A DNA stretch of 64,000 nt, taken from contig JAPHTQ010000022.1 of the NCBI GenBank assembly GCA_026196275.1, forward strand, positions 1 through 64,000, read 5' to 3'. Made by a program: the position numbers and the translations under genes. Each line of letters begins with the position of its first letter. The stretch's first letter is position 1. The notes beneath the pieces are model-generated. The model saw only the letters and a list, made by a program, of their open reading frames with translations, was not told the origin of the DNA and did not search any database. Source of the DNA: Gammaproteobacteria bacterium (GTDB lineage Bacteria > Pseudomonadota > Gammaproteobacteria > Thiohalomonadales > Thiohalomonadaceae). Below, one piece after another: positions 1-8,261 of this stretch.

Positions 1-706
1 CTTCATCGAGGATGAACTCATCCTCGGCCTCGCCAGGCGAGGTGGTGCTGGCAAATGCGCTCAGCTGGCGCAGGCCGATGTCCAGTCTTCTTGCGAGAAA
101 CAGATCCTTCTGTCGGGTCATGGTAAGCAGTCCGCCCTCGTGGGTGAGGTAGAGCATGGCGACCCCGCTCTCATCCTCCGGCAGCAGACTGGCGATGTTG
201 CGCATGGCCAGCTCCGGGATATCGATGATCGAGAGGTTGAGCCGCTCCTCTTCCAGCAGGTTGATATGGGACTGCACGGCGGCGCGCCGTGCGGCAACCA
301 CATAGAGCAGCTTCTGCCGACCGCGCTCTTCCTGACCCGGCACATCAAAGGCATCGATCACGGCATCGTCAACATCAAAGTCGATGAGCTCCTTGATCCG
401 CCAGCGTATGGCCGATTTCAGCTCGTTGGCCTCGACTTCGGGGGCATCGACCAGCAGCAGCGTAAACATTTCGTTTTCGGCCACGCTGATGCAGAGGGAC
501 TGGTCGAGCTGCAGCTCCTCGCGCAGACGCGCCAGCAGTGCGGGACGCTCGGCCAGGTTTTCGCTCGGCAGGTAGCGGCAGAGGGTAAGGCGAGGCAGGG
601 CGTTTGCAGAATCGGGCGTGATCTGCGCAATCCCCACTCCGCGGGGTCCAAGGCGAAGCCCGGTCTGGCCGGGTTGCCGCACCTTACTTTTGAGAAAATC
701 GAACAG
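1..706 (-). CDS. MshI/PilM-like pilus or agglutinin biogenesis protein (partial)
   Basis: The 3' end lies beyond the window; about 235 N-terminal residues are visible. They read like the MshI family, the actin-fold PilM-like component of MSHA/type IV pilus assembly: an N-terminal loop (RQPGQTGLRLG), then two ATPase-fold segments (AIRWRIKELIDFDVDDAV and ERLNLSIIDIPELAMRN). In the family this protein sits at the cytoplasmic face of the pilus machine. An in-frame TAA lies upstream and no ATG is available early on. The candidate starts are CTG at 706, six bases after GGGAG, or GTG at 682. The 155 bp towards ubiA is AT-rich and may hold the promoter. Confidence 0.65.
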   Translation of the reverse strand, partial: MFDFLKSKVRQPGQTGLRLGPRGVGIAQITPDSANALPRLTLCRYLPSENLAERPALLARLREELQLDQSLCISVAENEMFTLLLVDAPEVEANELKSAIRWRIKELIDFDVDDAVIDAFDVPGQEERGRQKLLYVVAARRAAVQSHINLLEEERLNLSIIDIPELAMRNIASLLPEDESGVAMLYLTHEGGLLTMTRQKDLFLARRLDIGLRQLSAFASTTSPGEAEDEFILDE

Positions 707-861
707 AACCCGCTCCCCGCTTTGTTGGTTTTATGTGAAGGCGCTCACAGTTTTTTTCATTTTAAAGATATTGCATAAAGAAGCAACTACAAGATTGTTT
801 TCTAACAGAATGAAAGTAAAAGGGTTATCGGGTTTTTCGTCTGATTATACGGAATAACGCT

Positions 862-1749
862 CTAGCCGCGACAGATAAAGTGAAAGGCAATACCGCAAAA
901 AACGGCAATGGCGGACCAGATCTGGTTGCGATAGCTGCGCATCGGACCATGCTGTGGATGACTGAAAAGCAGCCACTGCTGGTAAGGCAGCAGGAGTAAC
1001 ACCACTACCAGCGCGAGACTGAAAAAGATCTCCAGCTGCAGTTGGCGGCCCGCCAACCAGAGGGCCACGACCGCGGCCAGTTGGGCCAGCAAAATGAACA
1101 GCCAGCTGCTGTTGCCGAGCAGTTGCGGCACGGAGCCGATACCCACACGCTGCTCATAGCGGCGTCGCGGAAGCGCATACAGGGTGTTAAAGGCGGTGGC
1201 CGACAGCAGTACGGCGGTGAACATCAGCCAGGCGCCCTTGCCGGGCGCCGACCCCTGCGCGCTCCAGGCCATCGGCACGATCCAGGCATAACAGAGGCCG
1301 AGGTAGGGCTGGGTGATGAGCAGGCGTGTTTTCAGCAGCGGAAATCCCAACAGCAACAGCAGTGCTACCGCACTGTAGTAGAGCAGTGGCAAACCCAGCG
1401 GCAGCAGCAGTAGCAGCGAGATCAGCAGCAGAGTGGCAAACAGCAGCTGGGCCTCCCGCGGGCTGATGATTTTGCGGGCAACGAAAGACTCCGGTGCCTC
1501 TGGCAGCAGGCGGGACTCCATCCAGTCGTTGAATGTCCAGGCGGCGCAGCGAAACAGCAGCGCAGCCAGCAGCAGCGAGAGCATCGCTCCTGTCTGCGGT
1601 ATACCCTCGGCGGCGAGCAGCGAGGCCCACAGTGCCGGCAACAGGAGCAGCGGGATATCGGCCGGGCGGTGCAGACGGCAAAGACAGAGAAAACGTCTGC
1701 TGCTCAGATAGCGTTGCTGCAGCCGCGCAAGGGGTTGTTGGCTGTTCAT
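862..1749 (-). CDS. UbiA-family prenyltransferase homologue with degenerate Asp motifs
   Basis: A 295-residue membrane protein with about eight hydrophobic segments that aligns with UbiA, 4-hydroxybenzoate polyprenyltransferase of ubiquinone synthesis. The N-terminal segment CRLHRPADIPLLLLPALWA and the final helices fit the family. The two aspartate-rich motifs that bind Mg-diphosphate are poor. The first reads NDWMESRLLPE where ND.AD...D is expected. The second reads YALPRRRYEQRVGIGS where YAMVDR.DD..IGIKS is expected. ATG at 1747-1749 overlaps the ubiC stop as ATGA, so the two genes are translationally coupled. It is either a diverged prenyltransferase or a decaying copy. Family membership is firm; activity is doubtful. 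Confidence 0.75.
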   Translation of the reverse strand: MNSQQPLARLQQRYLSSRRFLCLCRLHRPADIPLLLLPALWASLLAAEGIPQTGAMLSLLLAALLFRCAAWTFNDWMESRLLPEAPESFVARKIISPREAQLLFATLLLISLLLLLPLGLPLLYYSAVALLLLLGFPLLKTRLLITQPYLGLCYAWIVPMAWSAQGSAPGKGAWLMFTAVLLSATAFNTLYALPRRRYEQRVGIGSVPQLLGNSSWLFILLAQLAAVVALWLAGRQLQLEIFFSLALVVVLLLLPYQQWLLFSHPQHGPMRSYRNQIWSAIAVFCGIAFHFICRG

Positions 1750-2330
1750 GGATCGTTTTGTTCCATCGGCCGGGCAGGCAGCCCGGGCAAGAAAAACTCG
1801 CTGACCAGCAGTGGGTTGTCCTGCAGCAGAAAAACCGAGCGACGGCCCCATACCGGCTGCTCGGTATCCTTGGCGTCGCGGTGCAGGCGATAGAGACGGT
1901 GGCGGGGATGGATGCGCGCCACCTCGACCGGCAGACGGCGCATCTTCGGATCGGCGAACAGCACCGCCCCCAGTGGTTTGTTGCCCAGCAGCGCAAGGCG
2001 GTGCAGCCCGCCCCTGAGTGAGGTCAGAGGGATCACCGTGCGGGCAAAGACCCAGGGGGTCCCGTCACATAACAGGTGCACCTGGCGCACCAGGGCGATC
2101 TCGTTGGGCGGTCTGTCCAGCGCCCGCGATTCACTGAGCATTGGACGCTCCAGCCGCTGGGCGATCACCTCGACGGCAAAGTGACCGTTGCAGCTCCGTT
2201 GCAGCCGCCGCGTCAGGGAATCGGGATCCAGCAGCCAGCTGCGCCACTGCTCGGGCAGAGAGGTGCGGCGCAGCTGGCGGCAGCTTTGCCAGACCGGCTC
2301 CAGGACATGTTTGCCGTAGTTATCTTTCAA
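1746..2330 (-). CDS. ubiC: Chorismate pyruvate-lyase UbiC
   Basis: A 194-residue cytosolic enzyme of the UbiC family, which converts chorismate to 4-hydroxybenzoate plus pyruvate, the first committed step of ubiquinone synthesis. Recognisable segments are the N-terminal PEQWRSWLLDPDSLTRRLQR, the central ALVRQVHLLCDGTPWVFART and the C-terminal WGRRSVFLLQDNPLLVSEFF. The start appears to be TTG at 2330, which lies inside the first copy of a heptamer array and has no obvious Shine-Dalgarno sequence. The 3' end overlaps the UbiA-like gene by four bases. Length is close to the usual 165-190 residues. Confidence 0.85.
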   Translation of the reverse strand: MKDNYGKHVLEPVWQSCRQLRRTSLPEQWRSWLLDPDSLTRRLQRSCNGHFAVEVIAQRLERPMLSESRALDRPPNEIALVRQVHLLCDGTPWVFARTVIPLTSLRGGLHRLALLGNKPLGAVLFADPKMRRLPVEVARIHPRHRLYRLHRDAKDTEQPVWGRRSVFLLQDNPLLVSEFFLPGLPARPMEQNDP

Positions 2331-2367
2331 GGTTCAAAGTTCAAGGTTCAAGGTTCAAGGTTCAAGG
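2326..2367. repeat. Heptamer tandem array, six copies of TTCAAGG
   Basis: Six consecutive 7-mers, five TTCAAGG and one TTCAAAG, fill the 46 bp between recG and ubiC. On the coding strand the unit is CCTTGAA, so every unit supplies a TTG. The ubiC start codon lies in the unit nearest the gene. Confidence 0.95.
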
Positions 2368-2376
2368 TATTACCTT

Positions 2377-4497
2377 TCACACCGTTCCGTAGCGGGTCTT
2401 GCCAGCGAGCCAGCGCTGGATGAGCGGCGCCACCCGTTCCGGATAGCGCTGCAGCAGCGGATCAGCGGCAGCGGCCACTGCTGTCAGCAGCATCTGGTCT
2501 CGCTGCAGATCGGCGATCTTCAGCTGCAGCATACCGGTCTGACGGGTACCGAGTACCTCGCCAGGACCGCGGATCTCCAGGTCCTTGCGGGCGATGACAA
2601 AGCCATCGTTGGTTTCGCGCATTACCGCCAGCCGTTCCCGTGCCAGCTGCGACAGGGGAGGATGATACATTAGAACACAGCTGCTTTTAGTGCTGCCGCG
2701 CCCAACTCGGCCACGAAGCTGGTGTAACTGGGCCAGTCCCAACCGTTCGGCGTTTTCGATGATCATCAGGCTCGCGTTGGGCACATCCACTCCCACCTCG
2801 ATCACCGTGGTAGCCACCAGCAGATGCAGTTCACCGGCCTTGAAGGCGGCCATCACCTGCGCCTTTTCCGTCGCTTTCATGCGGCCGTGGACCAGACCGA
2901 TGCGCAGTTGCGGCAGGCGTTCGGCCAGTTTGGCGGCGCTCTCTTCGGCGGCCTGGCACTGCAGTGACTCGGACTCCTCGATCAGGGTGCAGACCCAGTA
3001 GGCCTGGCGTCCCTCGGCGCAGGCGGAGGCGACACGGGCGATCACCTCCTCACGCCGTTCGTCGCTCAGCGCCACGGTCTCCACCGGGGTGCGCCCCGGC
3101 GGCAGCTGGTCGATGATCGAGAGGTCCAGATCGGCATAGGCGGTCATCGCCAGGGTGCGCGGGATCGGCGTGGCGGTCATGATCAACTGATGCGGGTGGA
3201 TACCCTCCTGCACCCCCTTCTCGCGCAGGGCCAGCCGTTGGTGGACGCCGAAACGGTGCTGCTCATCGACCACCACCAACCCCAGCCGGGAGAAGGTGAT
3301 CTCCGCCTGGAACAGGGCGTGGGTGCCGACCACCACCGCGGCACTGCCCGACTCCACTGCGGCAGCCATTTCACGCCGTGCCGCGGCCTTGAGTCGACCG
3401 GTCAGCCAGGCCACCTCTATCCCCAGCGGCTCGAGCCAGCGGCGCAGATTGGTGTAGTGCTGTTCGGCCAGCAACTCGGTCGGCGCCATCACCGCTGCCT
3501 GGTAGCCGCTCTCCACCGCCTGCAGCGCGGCCAGCGCCGCTACCACGGTCTTGCCCGAGCCTACATCGCCCTGCACCAGCCGCTGCATCGGCGTGTCGCG
3601 GGCAAGATCATGGCGGATCTCTTCGCCCACCCGCTGCTGCGCTGCGGTCAGGGCGAAGGGCAGCGCGGCACGAAAGCGCTGCTGCAGGCTGCCATCCCCC
3701 GCCAGTGGCGGGGCGGGATGCCGGCTCATCTGCTGGCGCAGCTGACGCAGACTCAGTTGGTGCGCCAGCAACTCCTCGAAGGCGAGACGCTGCTGCGCAG
3801 GGTGTTTGCCCTCGGCCAGGGCCTGCAGCGAGATATCCGGCGGCGGCTGGTGCAGCAACAGTACCGCTTCGCTCAGGGTCGGCATGGGGCCGGGCAGTAG
3901 TTCGACGGGCAGCCACTCGGTGAGGTCTACCTGCCCCTGGTGCAGCAGGGCGATGGCCTGGTCGACCAGCTTGCGCAGCCCGATTTGCTGCAGTCCCTCG
4001 GTGGTGGGGTAGATCGGCGTGAGGTGATCGTCCACCCGTTTTGCTTCCAGCTCGCCGATCCGCCGGAACTCGGGGTGGACCATCTCCAGGGTGGTGCTGC
4101 CACGGCGCACCTCGCCGTAGCAGCGCAGGCGCACACCACGGGCGAGACTCTCCTGCTGTGCCTTGCTGAAATGGAAAAAGCGCAGGGTCAGGCTGCCGGT
4201 GCCGTCGCTGATGCGGGTCAGCAGCATGCGCCGGCGGCCGAATGTGATCTCGGAGAGCTGTACCTCGCCCTCTACCTGTGCCTCGTCACCCGCACGCAGC
4301 GTGCCGATGGGGACGATGCGGGTGCGGTCCTGATAGCGCAGCGGCAGGTGGAACAGCAGGTCCTGTACGCTGCGGATGGCGAGGGTCTCCAGGCGCTCGA
4401 CCATCCGCGGCCCCACCCCCTTGAGGGTGCTGAGCGCCACGTTATGGGCGGCGGGTATGGCGCTGGCCGCCCCGGACTGTTCTCCCCTGCTGCTCAT
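2377..4497 (-). CDS. recG: ATP-dependent DNA helicase RecG
   Basis: A 706-residue RecG, the superfamily 2 helicase that regresses stalled replication forks and migrates Holliday junctions. It has an N-terminal wedge/OB domain (about 20-170), Walker A GDVGSGKT at 310-317, motif II DEQH at 411-414, motif III MTATPIPRT, and C-terminal helicase motifs (TTVIEVGVDVPNASLMIIE and QLHQLRGRVGR). Length is only slightly above the usual 690. ATG at 4497 is followed by a variable leader and then the conserved STLKGVGP helix-hairpin segment. It is followed on the same strand by ubiC, separated by the heptamer array. Confidence 0.96.
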   Translation of the reverse strand: MSSRGEQSGAASAIPAAHNVALSTLKGVGPRMVERLETLAIRSVQDLLFHLPLRYQDRTRIVPIGTLRAGDEAQVEGEVQLSEITFGRRRMLLTRISDGTGSLTLRFFHFSKAQQESLARGVRLRCYGEVRRGSTTLEMVHPEFRRIGELEAKRVDDHLTPIYPTTEGLQQIGLRKLVDQAIALLHQGQVDLTEWLPVELLPGPMPTLSEAVLLLHQPPPDISLQALAEGKHPAQQRLAFEELLAHQLSLRQLRQQMSRHPAPPLAGDGSLQQRFRAALPFALTAAQQRVGEEIRHDLARDTPMQRLVQGDVGSGKTVVAALAALQAVESGYQAAVMAPTELLAEQHYTNLRRWLEPLGIEVAWLTGRLKAAARREMAAAVESGSAAVVVGTHALFQAEITFSRLGLVVVDEQHRFGVHQRLALREKGVQEGIHPHQLIMTATPIPRTLAMTAYADLDLSIIDQLPPGRTPVETVALSDERREEVIARVASACAEGRQAYWVCTLIEESESLQCQAAEESAAKLAERLPQLRIGLVHGRMKATEKAQVMAAFKAGELHLLVATTVIEVGVDVPNASLMIIENAERLGLAQLHQLRGRVGRGSTKSSCVLMYHPPLSQLARERLAVMRETNDGFVIARKDLEIRGPGEVLGTRQTGMLQLKIADLQRDQMLLTAVAAAADPLLQRYPERVAPLIQRWLAGKTRYGTV

Positions 4498-4519
4498 GGA
4501 ATGGGTTGCGGTGGGTGCC

Positions 4520-5392
4520 TCAGGAGCGGCTCCTGAGTGAGGCGATCTGTTGTTCGAAACGCTGCTGCAGTTGCGGCTGGCGGGCGTAGGGGTCGAGCCT
4601 GTCGTAGAGTCGTTCCAGCAGGCTGAGACGCCTGGCCGGCGCCGGGTGGGTGCTGAACAGGAAGGCGAGCGAGGTATCGTCGGGACTCATGCCCGCGAGG
4701 GTCTGCAGCACCGCCGGCAGGCCGTAGGGGTCGTAGCCGGCGCGGGCGGCGATCACCACCCCCATGCGGTCGGCCTCGAACTCATCGTTCTTGTCCAGGC
4801 CGCGGGCGTAGAGCTCCTTGAAACCGCGGGAGAGTTTCTCCATGGTCTCCTCGTGTTTTTCGTCCACGCCGGCCCGCCCCAACTGCACCGCCAGATCGAG
4901 ACGTGCCCCCTGCTGGACAGCGGCCAGGTGGTGCTTGCGCACCACATGCACGGTTTCGTGGGCCAGCACGCCGGCCAGCTCCGCCTCGCTCTGCAACTTC
5001 AGCAGCAGCCCCTTGGTGATCAGGATATAGCCGCCGGGTGCGGCAAAGGCGTTGATGTCGGGGCTGTCCAGCACGGCAAACTTCCACGCCAGGTCGCTGC
5101 GTTCGGTGTGCAGCGCCACCCAGTGGCCGACCTGGTTGACGTAGCGCTGCAGCGGGTCGTTCTCCAGCAGCGGCACCGCGCCGAGCAGTACCGAGACCGC
5201 CTCCTTGCCGATCAGTGTCTCCTGCTGTACGTCGACCTCACCGAAGGCCTGTTGGGCGGTATTGAGCACCTGCCCCAGGTCGATCCTCTCCAGGTCGAGA
5301 TCCTTGACGCAGGCGCTGAGGCTGAAGAGCCCCAGCAGCAGGCTCAACGGCAGGAGCAGGCGGATTGTCAGGCGAGTATCCTTGCGCATCAC
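4520..5392 (-). CDS. M48-family metallopeptidase lipoprotein
   Basis: A 290-residue protein with a lipoprotein signal peptide (lipobox LSAC near residue 28) and an M48 peptidase domain. The zinc motif is HETVH around residue 146, with a downstream EFEADRMGV helix supplying the third ligand, followed by THPAPARRLS typical of the LoiP/BepA type. Family knowledge places such proteins in the periplasm, probably at the outer membrane, in envelope protein quality control. The start overlaps the end of the SH3-domain gene by four bases, so the two are coupled. The C-terminus lacks a TPR extension. Confidence 0.85.
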   Translation of the reverse strand: MMRKDTRLTIRLLLPLSLLLGLFSLSACVKDLDLERIDLGQVLNTAQQAFGEVDVQQETLIGKEAVSVLLGAVPLLENDPLQRYVNQVGHWVALHTERSDLAWKFAVLDSPDINAFAAPGGYILITKGLLLKLQSEAELAGVLAHETVHVVRKHHLAAVQQGARLDLAVQLGRAGVDEKHEETMEKLSRGFKELYARGLDKNDEFEADRMGVVIAARAGYDPYGLPAVLQTLAGMSPDDTSLAFLFSTHPAPARRLSLLERLYDRLDPYARQPQLQQRFEQQIASLRSRS

Positions 5393-5898
5393 TGGGGCTC
5401 CTTGAGGTAGTCGAACTGATGGCTGCGCAGGCCTGCACTGCGGGCAAACCTCTGCGCCTCGGCGGCACTCGTCCTGTGGCGGTCGAGCTTGCGCACCGCC
5501 TCGTGGTCAGGGATGGCATTGGCCACGTCGGCGGCATCCAGACCGCGGATGCCGGTGGCGACGGTCACGCCGCTGGCGCCGGAGCGGCCGGTGGAGAGAA
5601 AGCGCAGGGTCTGGCCGATGCCGCTGTCACCGCCAGCGCTGCTGCCGTCACCGAGCCGGATCGCGCTCATGCGCAGCCAGCCGCTGCGGTTTCGGCTGTC
5701 GCGGACCTGATACCAGCCGCCGCTGCGCTCGACCACGGTGACCGGTGCCCTGGCCTTGAGCTTGCCGATGACCTCCGCATCGATATAGGGCTCGGCCCGT
5801 AGCAGGCTGTCGAGCAGCACCGTGGCGCCCTGTTCCTGTGCCTGCAGCGGCGACAGGAAGAGGGCGAACAGCAAGGGAAGCAGCAGACGGCGCATCAT
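5389..5898 (-). CDS. Exported SH3-domain protein
   Basis: A 169-residue protein with a cleavable signal peptide (cleavage after SPLQA) and one bacterial SH3 domain (about 25-80: LRAEPYIDAEVIGKLKARAP, then GGWYQVRDSRNRSGWLRMS). A glycine-rich and then charged tail with no recognised domain follows. Bacterial SH3 domains of this class usually bind peptidoglycan or protein partners in the periplasm. It overlaps the cyclase gene upstream and the M48 peptidase gene downstream by four bases each (ATGA type), so the three products are probably made together. Confidence 0.75.
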   Translation of the reverse strand: MMRRLLLPLLFALFLSPLQAQEQGATVLLDSLLRAEPYIDAEVIGKLKARAPVTVVERSGGWYQVRDSRNRSGWLRMSAIRLGDGSSAGGDSGIGQTLRFLSTGRSGASGVTVATGIRGLDAADVANAIPDHEAVRKLDRHRTSAAEAQRFARSAGLRSHQFDYLKEPQ

Positions 5899-7733
5899 GG
5901 GGACTTTCTCCTTGGTTCGTAGAGTCGCACCTCGGCGCTGCGACCCTTTACCTTATAAAAACCGTGGTCGACAAAGTCAAATGCCGTGTCGCACAGCGCG
6001 CGGGTTTCGGCCGACACCAGGATGCGTGCCACCCCTTTGGTCTGCCCCTCGATACGGCTGGCCAGATTGACGGTATCGCCGATGGCGGTGTAGTCGAGGC
6101 GGTTCTCCGAGCCGATGAAGCCGACCACGCCGGGGCCGGTGTGGATACCGATACCGACATCGAAGTTTTCGTCCGCCGCGCCCAGGTCGTGTTTGAACTG
6201 CCGCAGGGTGTCGGCCATCTCCAGCGCCGCCGCCACGGCGTGATGCGCCTGGTTTACGTCGTCTACCGGCGCGCCCCAGAAGGCCATGATCGCATCGCCG
6301 ATGAATTTGTCCATGGTGCCGCCGTGGGCGAAGATCACCTGCACCTGGCGGCTGAAGTAGTCGTTGAGCAGCTCGACGATCTCCTCGGCGCTGTGTCGCT
6401 CCGAGAGGGTGGTAAAGCCGCGAATATCGGAGAAGAGTACGGTGATCTGCCGACTCTGCGGTTTGATGTTGAGTGCCGAATCGCCGTGGCTGACCAGATC
6501 CTGCACCACCCGCGGGTCGAGGAAACGGCTGAAGATCTGTACCGAACGCTGACGCTCCTGCTGTGCCTGGCGGTAGGCGTAGAGGGCCGCCAGGGCGTAG
6601 TAACTCCAGGCGAACAGCACCGGGGTGAGCAGTGGCAGCCACCAGCCCCGGCCCAGCGCGAGATAGGCGAGGGCAAACAGCAGCGGTGTGGTGAGCAGCA
6701 GTGCCGTACCGATAGGCAGTGCGCCGATGCCGCGACGAAAGGCAAACCACAGCGACGAGATGAGCAGCAGGGTAACGAGCGGGGGCAGCCAGGCGGGGAC
6801 ATCGCGCAGGTAATCGTCGTGACGCAGGTTGTCCAGTGCCGTGGCGATGATCTCCAGTGCCGGCTGCAGAGAGCCAACCGGCGTGGTGCGCAGGTCGTGC
6901 TGGGCGGTGGCGGTGGAGCCGATGAGCACGATCCGATCGCGAAACTCATCCGCCGGACGCTGCGGTTCTCGTCGTGAGAGATCCTCGTAGATATCCGCGT
7001 AGGAGACGCGTGGGTAGCTCATGGCCGGCCCCTGCCAGTTGAGGCGGATACGCGGCTGCGGCGGCGGGGTATGGCCGAGGCCGCTGGCCACCTGTGCCGG
7101 CAGTGAGGGCAGCCGCCAGCCATCGGCCTCCAGGTAGAGCGGGTAATGGCGACCGACCCCGTCGCTCTGCTCCTCGAAGTTGATCACGCCGAGACGACCG
7201 TCGAGTGCCAGCGCCATATAGGGCAGCAGCAGCGCGGCACGGGCGTCGGGTTCGGCCGTCCCCGTCGGGATAAAACCCAGTGCCCGGCCAAATTCCGCCA
7301 GCGGCAGGCCGATGCCGGGTTGGTCGGTGTGCAGTTTGACCAAAGGGAGGTAGAGGTTGTCGTGGCTGGCGGCGACTTCGGCCAGGTAGTTGTCATCGTC
7401 GGGACGCAGCGGGTCGGGGTCGCTGAAGAGGATATCGAAGATGATCGCCTTCGGCCTCTGTCGGGCGATCCACTCCACCACCTCGGCATGCACCGAGCGG
7501 GCCCACGGGTAGCGCCCCTGCTCCGGGGCCATGCGGGCCAGACTGGACTCGTCGATGTCGAGCAGCACGATATCGCCGTCCGGCTGGCGCTGTGCGGCCT
7601 GGCTGCGCAAAAGCAGGTCGTTGAAACCGTACTCCAGGTGGCGCAGCAGGCCGGGGCCGGCAAACTCCAGCACCGCCAACAGCAGCACCGCGACGGCGAT
7701 CAGGCCAAAGGGTTCGCGCCAGCCCCGCTCCAT
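5895..7733 (-). CDS. CHASE2-domain class III adenylate cyclase
   Basis: A 612-residue sensor cyclase. It has an N-terminal membrane helix (8-30), a periplasmic CHASE2 sensor (about 35-320, with GDIVLLDIDESSLARM and PKAIIFDILFSDPD), three closely spaced helices (about 330-400), then a class III nucleotide cyclase domain. Metal-binding aspartates are in LFSDIRGF and IGDAIMAFW. The purine-selecting Lys (DKFIGDA) and Asp (IGDTVNLASR) support ATP and cAMP rather than GTP. The predicted output is cAMP made in response to a periplasmic signal. A CRP-like protein encoded at 36.8 kb is one possible cAMP-binding partner, but the link is unproven. Confidence 0.9.
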   Translation of the reverse strand: MERGWREPFGLIAVAVLLLAVLEFAGPGLLRHLEYGFNDLLLRSQAAQRQPDGDIVLLDIDESSLARMAPEQGRYPWARSVHAEVVEWIARQRPKAIIFDILFSDPDPLRPDDDNYLAEVAASHDNLYLPLVKLHTDQPGIGLPLAEFGRALGFIPTGTAEPDARAALLLPYMALALDGRLGVINFEEQSDGVGRHYPLYLEADGWRLPSLPAQVASGLGHTPPPQPRIRLNWQGPAMSYPRVSYADIYEDLSRREPQRPADEFRDRIVLIGSTATAQHDLRTTPVGSLQPALEIIATALDNLRHDDYLRDVPAWLPPLVTLLLISSLWFAFRRGIGALPIGTALLLTTPLLFALAYLALGRGWWLPLLTPVLFAWSYYALAALYAYRQAQQERQRSVQIFSRFLDPRVVQDLVSHGDSALNIKPQSRQITVLFSDIRGFTTLSERHSAEEIVELLNDYFSRQVQVIFAHGGTMDKFIGDAIMAFWGAPVDDVNQAHHAVAAALEMADTLRQFKHDLGAADENFDVGIGIHTGPGVVGFIGSENRLDYTAIGDTVNLASRIEGQTKGVARILVSAETRALCDTAFDFVDHGFYKVKGRSAEVRLYEPRRKSP

Positions 7734-7746
7734 GGGTCGTTATCCG

Positions 7747-8133
7747 CTAGTTGCCAAGTTCGAGAATGCCATCCATCTCCACCCCGGCACCCTTGGGCAG
7801 CGAGGCGACGCCGATCGCGGCACGGGCCGGGTAGGGTTGCTGGAAATAGTCGGCCATCACCTCATTGACCAGCGGAAAGTGTGACAGGTCGGTGAGGAAG
7901 ATGTTGAGCTTGGCGACATCCGCCAGCGAGCCGCCGGCCGCCTCGGCCACCGCGGTGAGGTTGTCGAACACGCGGCGGATCTGCGCCTCCATATCACCCC
8001 CGACAAGCTCCATGCTCTCCGGTACCAGCGGGATCTGTCCCGAGAGGTAGACCGTGGTGCCGACCTTGACCGCCTGGGAGTAGGTGCCGATCGCCTGCGG
8101 GGCCTTGTCGGTGTGGATGGTTTCGCGTGCCAT
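7747..8133 (-). CDS. ridA: RidA-family enamine/imine deaminase
   Basis: A 128-residue RidA (YjgF/YER057c/UK114) protein that hydrolyses reactive 2-aminoacrylate-type enamines made by PLP enzymes. It has the full family signature: N-terminal [29 protein letters not shown], the catalytic arginine in [10 protein letters not shown] and the C-terminal [10 protein letters not shown]. It lies 13 bp upstream of the cyclase gene on the same strand. Its 5' third and leader are duplicated at 9.9-10.1 kb. The Shine-Dalgarno sequence AAGGAG is present in the leader. Confidence 0.93.
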   Translation of the reverse strand: MARETIHTDKAPQAIGTYSQAVKVGTTVYLSGQIPLVPESMELVGGDMEAQIRRVFDNLTAVAEAAGGSLADVAKLNIFLTDLSHFPLVNEVMADYFQQPYPARAAIGVASLPKGAGVEMDGILELGN

Positions 8134-8261
8134 GGCTGCGCTCCTTGTGAGTGAATTTGATCAGGGTTGGATACAAAACGTCGAATTAGCGAATGTTCGG
8201 AATTGAACCACCCGTTGCATTAGCGAGTGGAATCCGTGCGCTTAGGTGTCCTTGTCGCACG

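Noticed and set aside
140-778. Plus-strand open frame of 212 codons at the window start
   Set aside because: It is antisense to the mshI-like gene, whose protein has clear family motifs.
2326-2367. CRISPR-like array
   Set aside because: The units are directly adjacent 7-mers with no spacers; the same holds for 31361-31395.
2384-4536. Several long plus-strand frames opposite recG
   Set aside because: High-GC antisense frames; RecG motifs on the minus strand are complete.
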